From: Podospora pseudocomata
Taxonomy: Eukaryota > Ascomycota > Sordariomycetes > Sordariales > Podosporaceae
Direction of reading: 5' to 3'
Length of the DNA stretch: 64,000 nucleotides
NCBI RefSeq assembly: GCF_035222375.1
Contig: NC_085889.1
Location: 2,108,001-2,172,000 of the forward strand
Under the pieces are notes generated by a model that saw only the letters and a program-made list of their open reading frames with translations, did no database searches and was not told the DNA's origin. This document shows positions 58,989-64,000 of the stretch, in pieces. The stretch's first letter is position 1. Each line of letters starts with the position of its first letter. The translations under genes and the position numbers were made by a program.

Positions 58989-61900
58989 TCAAGGGGCGTC
59001 GTAGTTTAGGGGATATCGAACGCAGCATTCTACAGGGTGTTTCGAGAACCAAGCAAGGCTAGAGAAAGAAGTTTTACGAGTTTACATCAATGAATAGCTA
59101 TTCCCAACCCACGTTACCGGGATGACTGAATACTGTGTGGTCCGGGGGAGGTGACCAGCCTACATGTTCTGCTCCAATATACCCGACGTGTTGACAGGCC
59201 GCAGCTGGCCCATCGGGGGGCATCAGCCTCTCCCGGCACTGGGTACCAGTTGAGTGCCGGAGGTTATATACAACTGTGGATATATGGTACCCAGAATAGC
59301 AGTACCCCACTGGGTCGCCTTTACTGGCCGCAAGGGATATGCCTTCACTTGCGGCTCTTGTATCCCGGTCGGTACAGCAGATGCAGGAACGGTTTCGTGT
59401 AAGGAAACCGAGAAGGGAATACGAATACTATTACGTAGACATAGCGGACAGTAGTGTTAGTAAAGAAGACGATACTGATCATGAGATTTGACATGGAATC
59501 GAAGAAAGTGAGCAGTGAGGGCGGTTCGAATGCTTAGTTTGAGCACTGATCCCAAATTATGGAATGGAGCTACTGTTTCCAAACAGCCAAGGCCAACGAC
59601 CAGGGCCCACCCCACCACCCCGCCAAGCCATCATGAAACCGCAGCCATTCGTTTGGGAGACATCAACTCAGGTTGAGACATTGCGCCGAAGGGGGTAACA
59701 GCACGGCAGGAACACGAGAAAGACTCTCAAGACACCGTACGAACGATGGGTCTGTGTGAGAGACTGATGTCCGGCACAAAATGTAAATTGGAGGGGGACC
59801 AACAGGCAGTGTCAGTCACTGTCACTCAGAAAATAGGCGCCCAACGGGAAGGGGAAAACCATGGCTGAGATGCGCCATTGGACCGTTGCGGAAGCGTGGG
59901 TAGCGTGTAAAGCTCCTAGCATGCAAGCCCAGTGAACCTGTGGTGCATAGACTGAATGAGCAGATGCAGTGTGATACATGAAGATGTTTCTATATACAGA
60001 CATACATGTCGACATGCGATAAGATACGGATAGAAGCTGTCGTATGAATCCGAAACAGCACATGGTCATCGAATCTCACCAGCCACTGCTCACTTGGTGT
60101 TAAGCGCCGGCTGATGGGAACAAGAAGGCTGCTGATATGGACGGACGGGCACAACGGCGGGTGATCGGGCGGCCATATGTCGGGTCGGTAGTGTACCTAA
60201 GGTGGTGGTCGGGCGGGTCGTCCGTTTTGTGTCTGGACGTTACGGTGCCCCTCCAGACGGTGGGGATTGTGAAAAAGGAGGCGATGGTGAAGCTCCACGC
60301 GGGTTTCTCCATCCTCCATCGTCGTCTCTTTGGTTTCCAGAAGAAAAGGAGAGCGGCTGGTGACTTTTACGCAAAGGTGCTATCCAAGGCGGGACCGGCT
60401 CTCCCGCTGCAACCCGGCGTTTTGAAGCCAACCCTGACGGCTTCAAGCGAGTCCAAATCGGGATCCGAACAAGCCTGGCCGCCCTCCAAAAGGGAAAAGC
60501 AGCCCAGACCACCTCCCCTCTTTCTTGGGCCCCTGAACAAATCCACCGAAACGGGCCAGACAGATCCTGAGATCCACGGCCGGGTGCTGGGGCTGCCCTG
60601 TCGAGGTGAGCCTCTCTGGTCAACGCTCCAAGATGTAATTAACACCTCCCTCTCCCTCGTCCTCGTCCTCGCCATCATCAGCATCAGCTTCATCCGTCTC
60701 TTCCTCCTCCAGTGTGTTTCCTGCCAGAGAGAGAGACTGGGAATAGTCAAGTAACGGCGACGTAACTCGACCTGTGCATCTCATTCGCTGCAGCCCACCT
60801 GCCCGCCTTTCCCTCCGCAGTCCAGAAAGCGGGGCAATTCTGTCGCGCACCCTGTCGCAAGAGAGATCTCCCTTTTCCCCTCCTCCCTCTCGCTCTCTTT
60901 ATTTTGGCGCTCGTTGCTTGTTTGCTGTCGAAGCTTCTTCACCGACCGGCCACCATCCAGGCCGAACTTCAGCAAAGGTACGTGTGTTTCTTGTGTTGAA
61001 TGCTGTTCTTGCTGTGATGTGCGCTTGGGCGCTGCCATCCTGCTCCCATCTTGTTCTCATCCCAGCCAAGTGTTTCCCCCTCACCACCGCCCCCTCTTCA
61101 CAAACCGAAGGATATGGACTGCAGGTGGTCTGGTGCCCCTCGAAAGAAGCAGATCATACGAAGCACGCACCGCTAGCAACTATCGCCAAAACCCCCCCGG
61201 GAGTCGCTTCTCAACCTAGGCCCCACGCACTCGAGGAGAGCCAGGCGAGGTGTCTGATCGCCCGCCTTTCGGATAATCGTCATCCGGATAACCCCTGGGC
61301 AACAAAACACACTCGAACTGAGCTTCTAGAAGTCACCGTTCTTTGGATGGGGAAGAGGTGTCGCTCAGAGCAGGGCTTCTGACACCTGATCACCAACGCT
61401 CAACGTCCACTCCCGTGTCTTTGCTGGTGTGTGCGCCTGCGGTGCATCGTGGGTGCCTGTGTGTTGCGTCCGCACGTTCGGTTACCCCACGACGCCGAGG
61501 GGGAAGCTCTGCTGCTGGCGAGGGGCGCGGTTTCCCCCCCCCCCCGTTGCTCTGTCTACCTACTTCTGGCAGCCGGGCCTGTATCTGAGCACCCGAGCGC
61601 AATACAGCGATCACCCGTATCGGATCTCCTGCCGCCACACACTTTCGGCTTTCTTACTTTCTCGGGGAGTTTTGGTTGGTCTTTTGTCACACAGCTGCTA
61701 ACATGGCAATTGTCGCCTCATGATTAGACAAGACCTTTAATCGATCTCCCTACCACCACCATCACCTGCTTACTGGCACCTACGCCACGAACAAAGAACT
61801 TCCGACCTAACTTCACGAATTCTCTGTTTTGGCTACCCGTCCTTGCGCGGGTAAAAAGTGACTCGTCACCTCAACTGCTGAAGAAATATCTGAGACAAGG

Positions 61901-62148
61901 TGTGGTCAGCTCTGTCTTCCGCGCTCCTATATGCAACAAGCTGACATGGCAGTAAATAGCAGCTTTGTTCTGCTCCAGCGATCGATATACAACTACATCT
62001 CCATTCGAGCCCCTTCACCCTTGCCGAGAGAGCTGGTCTGTCATACCACTGGGTTGCTCGCAAGGCCAGCGCCCCTTCCCACCATCCCTATCTCTGGGGA
62101 ATCATACTCAAATCACTAGCTTCGCAAATCCACTCTCCCTAATCCAAG
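58989..62148. other. 3.2-kb gap upstream of the MAP kinase
   Basis: The largest gap in the window. It holds the SEC24 3' flank, and probably a long MAP-kinase promoter and leader. A 205-codon plus frame at 60137-60754 has a hydrophobic stretch near its end but no family match, and I do not call it a gene. A 12-C homopolymer lies at about 61534-61545. A candidate leader intron runs from GTACGT near 60978 to GCTAAC...ATTAG ending near 61728. A 9-bp inverted repeat CTGGGTACC/GGTACCCAG lies near 59239-59293. Confidence 0.45.
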
Positions 62149-63404
<1,256 letters not shown>

Positions 63405-64000
63405 AAAAAAAACCGTTTGTTGGAAGTGGCTTGCTTGTCTGAGCAAAGTGGGTTGGTTTGTATACCGTGGATTTTTGACTGAGCAAGATCAAGGGTGGGA
63501 TGGATAGGGATAAGCATAGGGCAGGATAACATCATGTGTGACAATTGTAGAAAAAGGAGGGAAATATCTGGGATGTGAAATTTGGGGGGCAGGGTGGGGG
63601 GCTCCTATTTAAGTCTTTTTTTTTTTTCCTATCCTCATATTGGGCGTATTTGAGTAGTTGATGAGGGAAATACCTTTTGTGAAATGCTCGACTTGTGGGA
63701 AGTTGCTGATAATTTTCGATTGAACCTTGTTGCAATGCCGTCAGTTGCACATGGGAATTGTGGAAATGAATGATACCTCCAGGTGGTATAGATATAAGCC
63801 CCATAGCACACACCGATGAAGGAACCCGCCCAACCTGTCACTTTGTTCTGAAGTTTCTTGTCTTATCTCATTGCTTCCCTATCGTACTGTCCTGTTCTGC
63901 CCTTTAACAAAACTGTCGTGTCATGATTGAGTAGGAGGGTGGGTATCTCTGTCGTCCAATTCTTCCCATACTCCTTATTCTCTTGTTCTTATCATTTTCT
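63405..64000. other. 3' flank of the MAP kinase gene
   Basis: Begins with an A-run directly at the stop codon and has a T12 tract near 63616-63627. Minus-strand frames here are not supported as genes. Confidence 0.5.

Noticed and set aside
60137-60754. 205-codon plus frame with a hydrophobic end
   Set aside because: No family, no homologous block, and competing minus frames of equal quality; kept only as a remark on the gap.

Overview
The window is a gene-dense stretch of nuclear DNA from a filamentous ascomycete. The best fit is Sordariomycetes, probably Sordariales, judged from protein resemblance such as a Fus3/Kss1-type MAP kinase of the MAK-2/PMK1 class. Short introns of about 50-70 nt, GT-AG ends and CTAAC- or CTGAC-like branch sites 8-20 nt before the acceptor appear throughout. 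I place 22 protein-coding genes and built exon models for 21 of them by joining frames at splice sites; every model keeps an open frame from ATG to stop. The VOC gene is modelled without introns. I see no rRNA, convincing tRNA, transposon, virus-like element, CRISPR array or biosynthetic gene cluster.

Layout, left to right: 1-1.5 kb no supported gene; VOC-fold/transmembrane/disordered protein (-); EMG1 rRNA pseudouridine methyltransferase (-); secreted protein with a long Gln-Gly-Asn-Gly repeat (+); SLM1-like PH/F-BAR-like protein (+); DHA2 major-facilitator transporter (+); GAR1 (-); ER TPR/J-domain co-chaperone of the P58IPK/DNAJC3 type (+); mitoferrin-type carrier (-); ATG9 (-) and COG6 (+) as a divergent pair; SAP1/spastin-like AAA ATPase (+); mitochondrial uS17 (-); LDB17/SPIN90-like actin regulator (-); phospholipid:diacylglycerol acyltransferase LRO1 (-); NatC catalytic subunit NAA30/MAK3 (+); BLES03/DUF1917 protein (-); DPH7 WD-repeat protein (+); MSN5/exportin-5 (+); Zn2Cys6 transcription factor (+); a small one-TM protein (-); SEC24 (+); a 3.2-kb gap; and the MAP kinase (+).

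Most genes are core cell biology: membrane traffic (ATG9, COG6, SEC24, SLM1, LDB17), ribosome and translation work (EMG1, GAR1, uS17m, DPH7), nuclear export, lipid synthesis, iron transport into mitochondria, ER folding and MAPK signalling. Neighbours are independent transcription units. Two functional links are worth noting: ATG9 and COG6 share a 648-bp divergent promoter, and EMG1 methylates a pseudouridine that is made by the class of H/ACA particle containing GAR1.

The most unusual features are gene-structure oddities (a GC-AG intron in MSN5, a stop-free 66-nt intron in COG6, a 12-nt last exon in SEC24, a 24-nt microexon in the transporter), the homogenised 12-nt coding minisatellite, and a VOC-fold protein carrying a Gly/Ala-rich membrane segment and a long disordered tail. 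I found no clear new multi-gene system.
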